Source of the DNA: Forficula auricularia
Taxonomy: Eukaryota; Arthropoda; Insecta; Dermaptera; Forficulidae
Direction of reading: 5' to 3'
Assembly: GCA_024734495.1 (NCBI GenBank)
Contig: JALMQS010000153.1
Coordinates: 6,845,294-6,909,293 of the forward strand
Length of the DNA: 64,000 bases
The notes beneath the pieces were generated by a model. The model saw only the letters and a list, made by a program, of their open reading frames with translations. It was not told the DNA's origin and searched no databases. Below are positions 10,475 to 20,459 of the stretch, piece by piece. The position numbers and the translations under genes were made by a program. Position 1 is the first letter of the stretch; every line of letters begins with the position of its first letter.

Positions 10475-11112
10475 ATTTATAATATTATTCACAATCAATG
10501 TATGTAGAATAAATATTAATTACAATTCAATGGGAACAAGAGTGTATTTTTCTATTTATTTTTATTTTATTTCAATTATTCATTTCGAGTAATTCAAGAT
10601 GGCTGCCTCTGTTATTAGCTCGTTAGGTTTGCTACTGCAGAGGGTCTGTGTGTGTTGTGTTTCTCTGTAGCGGGTGTTGGTTGGATCCCAAACGGAGAGA
10701 GCGTCTGTTTTAGGGTAATTTTTGCCCCCACCCCCCACCCCACCCCGGCCCAATTTCGAAGTCTGAAATGACTCGTGTCTACATATTCCATACACCATTC
10801 GGCTGGGCAAAGTGTTTTAATAAATTTTAATTTAGATTTTGTTGTAACCCTTTCTGTGTTCACCATCTGTTATCACAACCCCCTTCCCCGCACCCCCGTC
10901 CCTTTATCTAACCCCTATACTAACGCTCGAGTGTATTTTTTCCATAGAGGCCAAAAACTAAATGAGTTTTTACTAAGTAGTCGTATTTTTTTTATAATTT
11001 TTAACAGCTGGGTCATATATTAAGACATTTTAGCTTAAATTAATTGAGAGCATATTTTTTTAATGAGAAAGACATTTATTATCATTATTTATTAATCAGC
11101 ATTTTTTATACT
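10261..11112. other. Intergenic, no gene recognised
   Basis: Contains a (TA)n tract at about 10440-10470 and a C-rich stretch at about 10725-10750. Short overlapping frames on both strands have no recognisable motifs. Confidence 0.45.
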
Positions 11113-11310
11113 TGTGAAGCGCAACTAAAAGGGTCCTCAGGGCAAAGACTACGGAACCCTTAGTCTCAAAAACAAAGTCACAAATTGTAGTATATTCAAT
11201 CTGGTTGAATTTTATCACGTGAGGGTTTTAACAAAAATTATGGGCTCACGTCCAGGGGGGAAAAGTGCGATTTTTTCATTTAGTCCGTGGGGGTATATCG
11301 GGTGAGTTTG
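11113..11310 (+). mobile_element. Helentron-like family, partial 5' copy
   Basis: Matches the 5' part of the family at 12048-12270: AAGGGTCCTCAGG.AAAGACTACGGAACCC, TTGAATTTTA.CACGTGA.GGTTTT, AGTGCGATTTTTTCATTTAG. Termini and the 3' hairpin are missing. Confidence 0.55.
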
Positions 11311-11679
11311 TTTTTTTTATTTTGAGACAGTCTTATAACTCAGAAACAGTGCGTTATATGAAAAAAGTTTCAAATAAAAGTTTATTTATATCAAGGGGGA
11401 AACTAAACTACGCTTGTCGACCTAGAACGCTTTCAAGAGTATTTCAAGGTCAAGTTATGTTTTTTAAATAGATCCATATATTATACTTTACATTGTCTAA
11501 ATCAACAAAAAAAGGAGGAGGGCAAAGTTTGAGATCAGTTGAGTTAATATGAATTTATGAACCAAAAGTTCAAAACATCCTTCAGTGGCTCGTCACCCCA
11601 TTTTTCATATCTGTTTTGTAAGTGGGAAAGTGCCCCGGGCGCCAAGTTATGTTCAAAACAATATATATATTTATATATA
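11311..11679. other. Intergenic, no gene recognised
   Basis: Short frames only; a (TA)n tract at about 11661-11685 lies next to the outer end of the large inverted repeat. Confidence 0.4.
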
Positions 11680-12763
11680 TATATATTGTATCTTGGTTCT
11701 ATTTTAGCTTGGCTCTACCGATTTTTGATGAAACAAATTCTATTAACAACTTTTGAGGATGAGAAAGCAATCTGGCTAGGTCCGGACCTCTGACAAATTT
11801 CATCTTAATTGATCTTTTCTTGTTAAATAAATTATTGACAGATGAAAATCTCAATAAAAAAGTTTGTTTACATTTCTTTTAATTATGTTTTATTTATTAA
11901 TTGGTTTTTAATTTTAAAACCCACTAATAGATTATAGCAAATATCAATATATTATATTAAAATTAATTTTGTTTGTTTTTAATTAACAAGTGTCTAAATT
12001 ATAACATTACAGGTGTGTTTACAAATAAATTGGTTGAAATGGCTTTTTTACTTTATCCAATGCAAAGCATGGGTAAAGTATTGCAATCGCTCTCGGGGCA
12101 AGCGTGGCTTCAAAGGGTCCTCAGGTAAAGACTACGGAACCCATGGACTCAATTAAAGTCACAAATTGTAGTATTCATATAGGTTGAATTTTAACACGTG
12201 ACGGTTTTGTCAAAAATTACATGGGGTCTCGTCGAGAGGCCAAAAAGGGCGATTTTTCATTTAGTGCGTGCGTATGGATGGATGTATGTATGGATGTATG
12301 TTATCGCTTTTTTTGGCCCACGATTTTTCCACACCGTTGCACCGATTGAAATGAAATTGAAAACCTACCATTAGTTTAACAAAATGAAGCGCTGATTAGT
12401 TTTTGGTACATATCGGCCCACAAACATTAGTACTTTATTTCGGTACTTTTTTATTTTTTCTAAATATTTTGAAAATGACTTAACCAATTTTGATGAAATT
12501 TAATATCCTAATTAAGTACCTTGGGGACCACAAAAAAGGTTAAATAAAGTTTTTAGTAAAATTATATTTTAAAGTACTTTACTCTAAAGTAAGATAGTAC
12601 TTTTAAAAAAAATTTTAAATTTATTCATTTGATCGTTTTAATATAGCTCATTTAACCTAACTTAAGTAAGAATGGATAGGCTTCTCTCTGTGAAATGCTA
12701 AAAATTTGGGAGGAATTTTTATGAGTAACCATAGCAACTGCGTTGTTTTCTTATCCGTTACCT

Positions 12764-14258
12764 TTGCTGAAGACAGAGAAATCGATTTTAAACCAAAAAT
12801 AGCGATTGATTCTCATCTAGTACTTGAGGAATAATCATTCTATATTGGATTTTTGACGTTTCGGTTTTTATTAGTAACCATTGCTGAAGACATAGAGAAA
12901 TCGATTTTAAACCAAAAATAGCGATTGATTCTCATCTAGTTCTTGAGGAATAATCATTCTATATTGGATTTTTGACGTTTCGGTTTTTATTAGTAACCAT
13001 TGTTGAAGACATAGAGAAATCGACTTTAAACCAAAAATAGCGATTGATTCTCATCTAGTACTTGAGGAATAATCATTCTATATTGGATTTTTGACGTTTC
13101 GGTTTTTATTAGTAACCATTGCTGAAGACATAGAGAAATCGACTTTAAACCAAAAATAGCGATTGATTCTCATCTAGTACTTGAGGAATAATCATTCTAT
13201 ATTGGATTTTTGACGTTTCGGTTTTTATTAGTAACCATTGCTGAAGACATAGAGAAATCGACTTTAAACCAAAAATAGCGATTGATTCTCATCTAGTACT
13301 TGAGGAATAATCATTCTATATTGGATTTTTGACGTTTCGGTTTTTATTAGTAACCATTGCTGAAGACATAGAGAAATCGATTTTAAACCAAAAATAGCGA
13401 TTGATTCTCATCTAGTTCTTGAGGAATAATCATTCTATATTGGATTTTTGACGTTTCGGTTTTTATTAGTAACCATTGTTGAAGACATAGAGAAATCGAC
13501 TTTAAACCAAAAATAGCGATTGATTCTCATCTAGTACTTGAGGAATAATCATTCTATATTGGATTTTTGACGTTTCGGTTTTTATTAGTAACCATTGTTG
13601 AAGACATAGAGAAATCGACTTTAAACCAAAAATAGCGATTGATTCTCATCTAGTACTTGAGGAATAATCATTCTATATTGGATTTTTGACGTTTCGGTTT
13701 TTATTAGTAACCATTGCTGAAGACATGGAGGAATCGACTTAAAATAAAAAATAGCGATTGATTCTCATCTAATACTTGAGAAATATCCATTCTATATTGG
13801 ATTTTTGACGTTTCGGTTTTTATTAGTAACCATTCCTGAAGACATAGAGAAATCAACTTTAAACCAAAAATAGCGATTGATTCTCATCTAGTACTTGAGG
13901 AATAATCATTCTATATTGGATTTTTGACGTTTCGGTTTTTATTGGTAACCATTGCTGAAGACATAGATGAATCGACTTAAAATCAAAAATAGCGATTGAT
14001 TCTCATCTAATACTTGAGGAATAACAATTCTACATTAGGTTTTTGACGTTTCGATTATTATTGGTAACCATTGCTGACGACATGGAGGAATCGACTTAAA
14101 ATCAAAAATAACGATCGATTCTTATCTAATACTAGAGGAATAACCTTATTGAATTCCATTTTTGATGTTTTGACTATTAATGGAAACCTCTACTGAAAAT
14201 GTAGAAGAATCGACTTAAAATCAAAAAGACTAAATTCTTTTTTGGTAAACAACTCAAG
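12764..14258 (+). repeat. 119-bp minisatellite, 12 units plus partial
   Basis: TTGCTGAAGAC-type unit starts are at 12764, 12881, 13000, 13119, 13238, 13357, 13476, 13595, 13714, 13833, 13952, 14071 and a degenerate one at 14190. Spacing is 117 then constant 119 bp. Units 2-3 and 6-7 share the same variants (CGATTTT, AGTTCTTG, then TTGTTGAAG), which suggests a 4-unit (476-bp) duplication. Units from 13714 onward are increasingly diverged, as at array edges. Each unit ends with GACGTTTCGGTTTTTATTAG. It is not a CRISPR: there are no alternating unique spacers. Confidence 0.9.
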
Positions 14259-14510
14259 CTTGAGTTGTTTGCCATAAAAAATTTAGTCTTTTGATTTTAA
14301 GTCGATTCTTCTACATTTTCAGTAGAGGTTTCCATTAATAGTCAAAACATCAAAAATGGAATTCAATAAGGTTATTCCTCTAGTATTAGATAAGAATCGA
14401 TCGTTATTTTTGATTTTAAAGTCGTTTCCTCCATGTCTTCAGCAATGGTTACCAATAAAAACCGAAACGTCAAAAATCAATGTAGAATGGTTATTCCTCG
14501 ACTACTTAAA
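14000..14510. repeat. Palindrome at the end of the minisatellite
   Basis: The centre is the perfect CAACTCAAGCTTGAGTTG at 14250-14267. The right side repeats, inverted, the last diverged minisatellite units for about 250 bp. An equivalent palindrome in element B is centred at about 15465. Confidence 0.85.
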
Positions 14511-14647
14511 TGAGAATTATTTTTGAATTAATTTCAATATGAACTACAAATTGCAAGTGATATCTGATTAATAATAAAGGAACAAACATATTAATATTTC
14601 AAATGAATTTGGATAAAGTTTAGCAACGATCCGTTGCAGTTTATTTT

Positions 14648-14713
14648 AAATAACTTGAAAATAAATCTTATTTAATTTTATGTTTTTATTTCAGATCCTA
14701 TACGATTATTTTT
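14648..14713 (+). repeat. IR-family arm segment between elements A and B
   Basis: The 66 bp read AAATAACTTG...ATACGATTATTTTTT, continuous with the arm family; the uninterrupted version is 8440-8505 on the minus strand. It shows that A and B are two independent insertions into one older element. Confidence 0.75.
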
Positions 14714-15860
14714 TTACTTTATCCAATGCGAAGCATGGGGAAAGTATTGCAATCGGTCTGGTGGCAAGCGCGACTTCAAAGGGTCCTCAGGTAAAGTCAC
14801 AAATTGTAGTATTCAATTAGGTTGAATTTTAGCACATGACGGTTTAGCCAAAAATTACATGGGGTTTCGTCGAGAGGCCAAAAAGTGCGATTTTTTCATT
14901 TAGTGCGTGCGGATGTATGTATGTATGTATGTATCGTTTTTTTGGCCCACGATTTTTTCCACACCGTTGCACCGATTGAAATGAAATTGAAAACCTATCA
15001 TTAGTTTAACAAAATGAAGCGCTGATTAGTTTTTGGTACATATCGGGCCACAAACATTAGTACTTTATTTCAGTACTTTTTTAGATTTTTCTAAATATCT
15101 TGAAAATGACTTAACCAATTTAGATGAAATTTAATATCCTAATTAAGTACCTTGGGGACCACAAAAAAGTTTAAATAAAGTTTTTAGTAAAATTATATTT
15201 TAAAATACTTTACTCTAGAGTAAGATAGTACATTTTTAAATTCTTTAAAATTTATTCATTTGATCGTTTTAATATAGCTCATTTAACCTTGTTTAAGTAT
15301 GAATGGATAGGCTTCTCTCTGTGAAATGCTAAAAATTTGGGAGGAAATTTTATAAGTAACCATATCAACAGCGTTGTTTTCTTATTCGTTACCTTTGCTG
15401 AAGACATAGAGGAATCGACTTAAAAATCAAAACGACTAAATTCTTTTTTGGTAAACAACTCAAGTTTGAGTTGTTTGCCATAAAAAATTTAGTCGTTTTG
15501 ATTTTAAGTCGATGCTTCCACGTTTTCAGTAGAGGTTGTCATTAATAGTCAAAACATCAAAAATGGAATGCAATAAGGTTATTCCACTAGTATTAGATAA
15601 GAATCGATCGTTATTTTTGATTTTAAGTCGATTCCTCCATGTCTTCAGCAATGGTTACCAATAATAATCAAAGGGTCAAAAATCTAATGTAGAATGGTTA
15701 TTCCTCGACTGTTAAATGAGAATCGATCATTATTTTTGAATTAAAGTCAAGATGAACTGCAAATCACAAGTGATATCTGATTAATAATAAAGGAATAAAC
15801 ATATTAATATTTCAAATGAATTTGGATAAAGTTTAGCAACGATCCGTTGCAGTTTATTTT
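14714..15860 (+). mobile_element. Helentron-like element B, short core
   Basis: Same 5' end (TTACTTTATCCAATGCGAAG) and 3' hairpin GCAACG-ATC-CGTTGC (15836-15850) as element A. Internally it carries only one minisatellite unit start (about 15388), the CAACTCAAGTTTGAGTTG palindrome (centre about 15465) and the inverted diverged units. An ATGT microsatellite lies at about 14914-14932. It inserted in the T run of the arm family; the empty site is at about 8435-8450 (minus). Confidence 0.65.
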
Positions 15861-16880
15861 ATTATTATTTTCTTATTTTTTTTATAATGTTTATCAATAT
15901 GAACGAATGTGGGCAAATTGGTGTACGAGTAAACAAATAGACACATAATTATGTAGACCATAAGAAAGATAGAAATGCAAAAACTGGGTGCGGGGTGGGG
16001 GTGCAGTTGTGGGTAATCCGGGGGGTGGGAGGCGCGGTTGTGGTGGGGTGGGGCGAGGTGTGTGATTTCGGGGGGGGGGGGGGGGTCAGGGGTTACCCTA
16101 CATCGCTCGGTGGCTCCGGGTACTAAATATTAAACAACATCCAATAATAGAATAGAAACTGTACCTTTACAATCCACCTCTCGTATTTTATTTCTACTCA
16201 AACAAAATTCTTGCCTCTTTTTGACTCTATACTGATAAGGATAATTATTTTTTTAGAGTCAGAGGATCATGTACTTTGCACCCCCTATCAGGGGTGAGCG
16301 TAGAAAGCTCGTTAAAAATTTAAACGTATTAGTTTTAATTGATGTTTGAATTATTTTTTTAATTCAATCATTTATCAAAAATATGTTAAAAGTTAAAAGT
16401 CAATTTGCAAATTCAATTTTTTTTTTTTTTTTTTTGATGATGATAAATTTCAATTTGGCAGACACGAAAGAAAAATGACATTTTGGATGAGTATGATTTA
16501 TATTAAAAATGTTGTTGTTGTTTTTGTTTTTTTATTGGTTAAAACCACATAACATATATACACAAATATCAATTTATTATATAGAACCTATAGCCAACGA
16601 GCGATGCACGGTAACCCCTGACCCCCCCCCCCGAAACCACACACCTCACCCCCACCACTTCACCCCCACTCCACCCCACCCCAGCGGCTCCTCCCACCCC
16701 GGATCCCCCACAACTGCACCCCACCTCTCACATCCACCCCACCCAGCACCCAGTTTTTGCATTTCTAGTTTTCTAATGGTCTACATATTATGTGTCTATT
16801 TGTTTACTCGTACACCAATTTGCCCACATTCGTTCATATTGATAAACATTATAAAAAAAAATAATAATAATAAAAAATTA
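15861..16880. repeat. Inner inverted repeat with tail-to-tail hairpins
   Basis: About 15861-16130 is inverted at about 16575-16880: ATAATGTTTATCAATATGAA, ATTGGTGTACGAGTAAACAA, AGGGGTTACC. Both arms hold G/C-rich low-complexity runs. Each ends at the centre in a CGAGCGATG-type motif followed by GG.TCTA-like sequence. Frames here (for example proline-rich 16509-16907) come from the C-rich tract and are not genes. Confidence 0.7.
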
Positions 16881-17280
16881 AGAAAATTTTATTTTCAAGT
16901 TATTTAAAAAAAGCCACTTCAACCAATTTACTTGTAAACACACCTGTAATGTTATGATTTAGACACTTGTTAATTAAAAACAAACAAAAAATTCCTAATT
17001 TTAATATAATATATTAATATTTGCTATATCCTATTAGTGGGTTTTAAAATTTAAAAACCAATTAAAAATAAAAGATAATTGAAAAAAAATGTAAACAAAC
17101 TTTTTTATTGAGATTTTCATATGTCAATAATTACTTTAATTAAGAAAAGATCAATTAAGATGAAATTTGTCGAGGTCCAGACCTAGCCAGATCGTTTTCT
17201 CATCCTCAAAACTTGTTAATAGATTTTGTTTCATCAAAATCGGTAGAGCCTTTTTCAAAATATAACTAAGATACAAACAA

Positions 17281-17559
17281 ATATATATATATATAAACAA
17301 TTTTTGCTCTTTTAATACGAGTAGATATTGAATTTTAAAATATAAATAAATAGCTGTAATAATTAATATTCTTAAAATCAAGTCCGAATTTGAATTTGAT
17401 TTATGACGTTCATGCGCCTGTATTCAGGCAACAATATGAGCAGAGAAGAATTAAAGCTGCGTATGAGCTAGGCAGAGTCCAGTCGTTTATGGAATGTAAT
17501 TGGCCCGAATTGCTAATTTTGACATTTGGCTTTGTAGCAGTTAATAACATGTTCGACTT
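17281..17559. other. Intergenic, no gene recognised
   Basis: AT-rich, then a moderately GC stretch with no identifiable coding motif. Confidence 0.4.
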
Positions 17560-17602
17560 ATAAAAGAACCCGTGTATTCCTATGACCTCTAGAAACTGGA
17601 AC
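17560..17602 (+). pseudogene. LINE C-terminal scrap upstream of the SINE
   Basis: The frame reads IPMTSRNWNSL, matching the IPMTSRDWNSLP stretch of the truncated LINE copies at 18873, 22058 and 22975. The match stops where the tRNA-like SINE head begins, so the SINE either inserted into a LINE copy here or was joined to it. Confidence 0.55.
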
Positions 17603-17957
17603 TCCTTGGTGTAGTGGTCAGCATGTCCGGCTGGCAACCGGAGGTCTCGGGTAAGATTCCCGGCTATACCCAGACATTTTTTCTGTATGTATAGGGTCTG
17701 GAAAATAAATTAAGTGGGAGATAAATTTAACCTAATTTATCGAACGGAGAATTTACCACTGCTCGAAGCCCTTAAAAACTTAGTAAATTGGATATTGGAT
17801 TGTATCTAACTTTCTGAGATTTGGCTCGTGATCCCGGCTTCTTTCCTTCTACTCTGTTCTTTTCACGATGGAGGGGCCATCTCATACCGGCATTTAAGGG
17901 ATGGACCTTCTGGTGTATCTCCTTCTCACATCAATATCGTTAAAAAAAATAATAAAA
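17603..17957 (+). mobile_element. tRNA-derived SINE sharing its 3' end with a LINE
   Basis: The head (17603-17673) resembles a tRNA: box A TGGTGTAGTGGTC, an anticodon arm TCCGG-CTGGCAA-CCGGA (anticodon GGC), and box B GGTAAGATTCC (17650-17660), which would drive RNA polymerase III transcription. A unique body follows. The last ~105 bp (from TTCTTTTCACGATGGAGGGG to the A-rich end) match the 3' ends of the LINE copies at 19210-19307 and 23311-23411. SINEs often share their tail with the partner LINE whose machinery moves them; that partnership is inferred. Confidence 0.65.
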
Positions 17958-18099
17958 CTCGCTTGTTGTTACCGTCTTTCTACTTTCTTCAATTGTTCAA
18001 GATCGCCTGCAACCCAGCACCTAAAAATCTCTTTCTTTTCCTCTTATTTTCACAATGTTTGTGATTAATTCAGTCCTATCGAAGTTGCACCTTCTTGGT
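17958..18099. other. Intergenic, nothing recognised
   Basis: Short spacer; contains GTTGCACCTTCTTGGTGTAACTTC-like sequence resembling the LINE/SINE tail near 18085, probably another tail scrap. Confidence 0.35.
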
Positions 18100-18210
18100 G
18101 TAACTTCTAAACTCTCGATAATTCGAAATCCAAGTGGACAACCTGTTTATTTCTCTTTATAAATCAACAACTCTGCTACTCTCGGCAAAATAAAAACTTT
18201 TAAATTAATT
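18100..18210 (+). repeat. Fold-back family 3'-end copy
   Basis: TCTCTTTATAAATCAACAAC followed by TCTGCTACTCTCGGCAAAA matches the tail of the element at 5515-5674. No hairpin is retained. Confidence 0.5.
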
Positions 18211-18344
18211 AACCTAATTGTTTAATCATTAATTTGTTTACTTTTCAATATTTTATTTATTGATTATTTATTTCTATTGTTGAAAAAATAAATAAAAATC
18301 TAAAACTACACGGTTATTTTAGCTCTGTTTTTTCAACAATAATA

Positions 18345-18872
18345 AAAAAGCCGTAATAAGTGAACATTGAAAAAATTATATATTTTTTGAGATATTAATT
18401 AATTTGTCAAAATGTCTGTTAGTTAGTCTTTTAGTCTGTGCGATACCATATTTTTGTTGACGAGCTAGCTCAAAAACTAGTGTGAATATCAAAACCATAT
18501 TTCACACGTAGTTTTGATGCATTGAGATTAAGAGCTGATTAGATTTTTGGTGCATATCGAGCCAAAATTAAGGGGTGGTGGAGGAAAAATTAAAAATCTA
18601 GACCGTTTGAGCAAACTCAACCAAATTTTGTATACATAATCAGTGGACCTCTGGTGAAAGTCTAAAAATGCAAAAACTAACCGCCCAAAATGTATTGGGG
18701 GAGGGGGGGGGGGTGTAACGTCAAAAAATGAAAATCTTTGTCATTTATCAAACTCAACTAAATTTTGTATACATAATTAGTGGGACCTCACAAGTATAAA
18801 AACGCAAAAACTAACCCCCCTACATTATTATAAATAATTTTAGGTGCCAGGTTGTATGGTAAAGTCAAATGG
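18345..18872 (+). repeat. Repeat R1, copy 1 (left of LINE insertion)
   Basis: Contains GACGAGCTAGCTCAAAAACT, GAGCTGATTAGATTTTTGGT, CATATCGAGCC and two direct CAACTAAATTTTGTATACAT-type blocks. Other copies: 22671-22974, 48853-49300 (uninterrupted) and an older one at 61850-62110 (minus). GCTGATTAG.TTTTTGGT.CATATCG is also present in the Helentron-like elements, so R1 is likely a diverged relative. A LINE is inserted at its right end. Confidence 0.65.
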
Positions 18873-19307
18873 CTCTAACTAACTCAGTCGACTCCCTGGC
18901 TCACCGAAGAACCGTTTCTGCCCTTTCCCTGTACTACAGATACTATCACGGTGTCTGTTCAGTCGAGCTGAAATCAATTATCCCCCCTAATGCCCTCTTT
19001 ACGAGAAACACGCGGTTTTCGAACGCTCAGCACCCCTTCGCTGTCAAATTGGATAAAAGTCCAACAAGCGCTTTCGCCAACTCTTTTATCCCTATGACCT
19101 CCAGAGACTGGAACTCGCTCCCTGCCACCATCTTTCCCGCGACTTATAACCCTCAGCTATTTAAGACCCGCATCCAGAGATATCTTCGACCCCCGTCCAA
19201 CCCATAAAATTCTTTCTTCTTCTTTTCACGATGAAGGGGCCAACCCAGGCCTTTAGGGGTTGCACCTTTTTGGTGTAACTCCTTCTCTCATCATTTTCAT
19301 AAAAAAA
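18873..19307 (+). pseudogene. 5'-truncated CR1/Jockey-group LINE, copy 1
   Basis: The frame from about 18873 to 19207 encodes the region C-terminal to the reverse transcriptase: DSLAHRRTVSALSLYYRYYH, PMTSRDWNSLPATIF, LFKTRIQRYL. This conserved tail is typical of CR1/Jockey-group LINE ORF2 proteins. A 3' UTR of about 100 bp and an A10 tail follow. It is inserted into R1: AAATGG occurs on both sides (18867-18872 and 19308-19313), and the R1 copy at 49275-49300 shows the empty site. No RT domain is left, so it is dead on arrival. Confidence 0.75.
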
Positions 19308-19507
19308 AAATGGATGACCACATCAGAACCAGTTTTTGGATCTCTAGCCTTCAGTGGCCCACAGATTATATGTTTATAGGTATATAAATAAATACGGTAT
19401 AATTTTTTTTTTAATTAAATAATTATTTTTGAGTTCATCAATTAAATTGTCAAATTAATATTTGTGGGATTTAAAACTCGATTTTTAATCAATTAAATAA
19501 ATAAATT
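19308..19507. other. R1 right end, then unclassified sequence
   Basis: 19311-19331 (GGATGACCACATCAGAAC) is the right end of R1 continuing after the LINE. The rest is AT-rich without features. Confidence 0.5.
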
Positions 19508-19700
19508 TTATTAAACCAATTATTTTACATTAATTAATGTATACATTGTATTTTTGCTTCGATTCCGGAGATTACTTCTCCACCATCGAGAGTCCTTATT
19601 CATCTTTAGTCCTTGTTTTTAGTAAGAGGAAAAATCTAATTAAATAAAAAAAACCTCTTTTCCGATAATTATTTCAATTCCATTATTCCCCAATCAAGTC
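19508..19700 (+). repeat. ~190-bp repeat, third copy
   Basis: Matches the two direct copies at 8604-9065 nearly throughout, including GCTTCGATTCCGGAGATTAC, the AAGAGGAAAAA...CCTCTTTTCC hairpin and CCCCAATCAAGTCGATTG. Confidence 0.65.
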
Positions 19701-19764
19701 GATTGTTCATTCAATCAATTAAATTACCCAATTTTTAATATACAATAATAATTGTAATAATCTT

Positions 19765-20035
19765 ATTGTGGGATATAAAATTAAAAAACCAATTAATTAT
19801 TTAAAGGAAATTGAATAAAAATGTAAATATACATTTTTATTGAGAAAATCACGTGTGAATAATTGTTTCAATTAACAAAAAACCCATCAAAAACAATTTA
19901 GCCAAAGATAAGACCGTGGCAGATCCAATGTCCAACATAAAACCCTTCTAACCCGTGAATTTCATCCAAATCGTTAGAACCGTTTTCGAGAAACCGAACA
20001 GATATATATATAAACATTGCTTTAATATAATAAGA
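19765..20035 (-). repeat. IR-family fragment, diverged
   Basis: Shares AAAAACCAATTAAT, TTTTTATTGAGA and the TCATCCAAATCGTTAGAACC-type block with 17040-17270. It ends in an ATATATATA tract like the other copies. Confidence 0.5.
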
Positions 20036-20105
20036 TCTATTATTAAAATGAATATAATATTAAAAATTTATTTGGTTCATGTCCATTTTAATAATAAATA
20101 ATAGA

Positions 20106-20135
20106 CTGAAGATGGCGAGATAATATCCGCCGAAA
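20106..20135 (+). ncRNA. Hammerhead-like motif
   Basis: CTGAAGA (20106-20112), hairpin GGCG(A)GAT-AAT-ATC-CGCC, then GAAA (20132-20135) followed by CGTCTCTG. AGAC upstream can pair with GTCT downstream. This is the core order of a hammerhead ribozyme with one extra base after the first box. It probably marks a Penelope-like terminal repeat; no coding is left nearby. Confidence 0.4.
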
Positions 20136-20459
20136 CGTCTCTGAATTTTTTGAAAATTAAATGTTAAAATATAGAAATAAGAAGTAATTATTTTCTTTCT
20201 TAACGAACACAATCCACCAGTCTTCAAGGTTTTTACAAGCCTCATCTACCACAAGAATTTTAATTGAAAAAAAAAAAAACATTATAGTAATCTGTTCTAA
20301 ATAAATAATAGATTCACGGGTTTTATTTATAATATGAAAAAATGTTTAAGGAGAAATGTGAGGCTGCTTAAATGATGCAAACAGGCGATCAATAAATGGA
20401 GCAATCGTTGATAAGACTGCTCGCATAACTCTCAGCTTTGTGTATTATCTTCACAAAAC
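20136..20459. other. Intergenic, no gene recognised
   Basis: AT-rich, short frames only. Confidence 0.4.

Larger units (their letters stand above)
12048..14647 (+). mobile_element. Helentron-like non-autonomous element A, with minisatellite core
   Basis: Begins TTTACTTTATCCAATGC and ends with hairpin GCAACG-ATC-CGTTGC plus AGTTTATTTT. The inverted subterminal pair is CTTTATCCAA / TTGGATAAAG. A short ATGTATGG microsatellite lies at about 12270-12300. The insertion falls inside a T run; the empty site survives at 8505-8520 (minus) with no target duplication beyond T. These traits fit non-autonomous Helentron-type (HINE/DINE-1-like) elements: subterminal inverted repeats, microsatellite, 3' hairpin, TT target. 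No Rep/helicase is present. The core from 12764 to about 14510 is a 119-bp minisatellite plus its inverted continuation, which copies C and D lack. Class is inferred, boundaries are observed. Confidence 0.65.
11680..17280. mobile_element. Large inverted-repeat (fold-back) composite
   Basis: The right arm (about 16575-17280) is the inverted complement of the left arm (about 11680-16130) once two insertions, 12048-14647 and 14714-15860, are removed from the left arm. Arm length is about 700 bp and the central spacer 16131-16570 is about 440 bp. Both arms end towards the centre in a degenerate CCGAGCGATG-type hairpin, so the structure may be two Helitron-like copies placed tail to tail. Related fragments at 8390-9290, 10000-10260 and 19765-20035 show that the arm is a dispersed family. 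No coding content was recognised. Confidence 0.65.

Noticed and set aside
12764..14190. Regularly spaced repeats suggesting a CRISPR array
   Set aside because: The whole 119-bp period is conserved with no short repeat/unique spacer alternation, and the context is a eukaryotic mobile element.
12764..14190. CTGAAGACATAGAGAAAT in each minisatellite unit as a hammerhead core
   Set aside because: The bases between CTGAAGA and GAAA cannot form stem II, so the resemblance is incidental.
16509..16907. 132-codon proline-rich protein
   Set aside because: It lies in a C-rich low-complexity arm of an inverted repeat; the opposite arm carries the complement and the frame has no conserved motif.
17603..17673. 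Functional tRNA-Ala gene
   Set aside because: The acceptor stem does not pair and the T loop (TAAGATT) departs from consensus; the SINE body and LINE-like tail follow directly.
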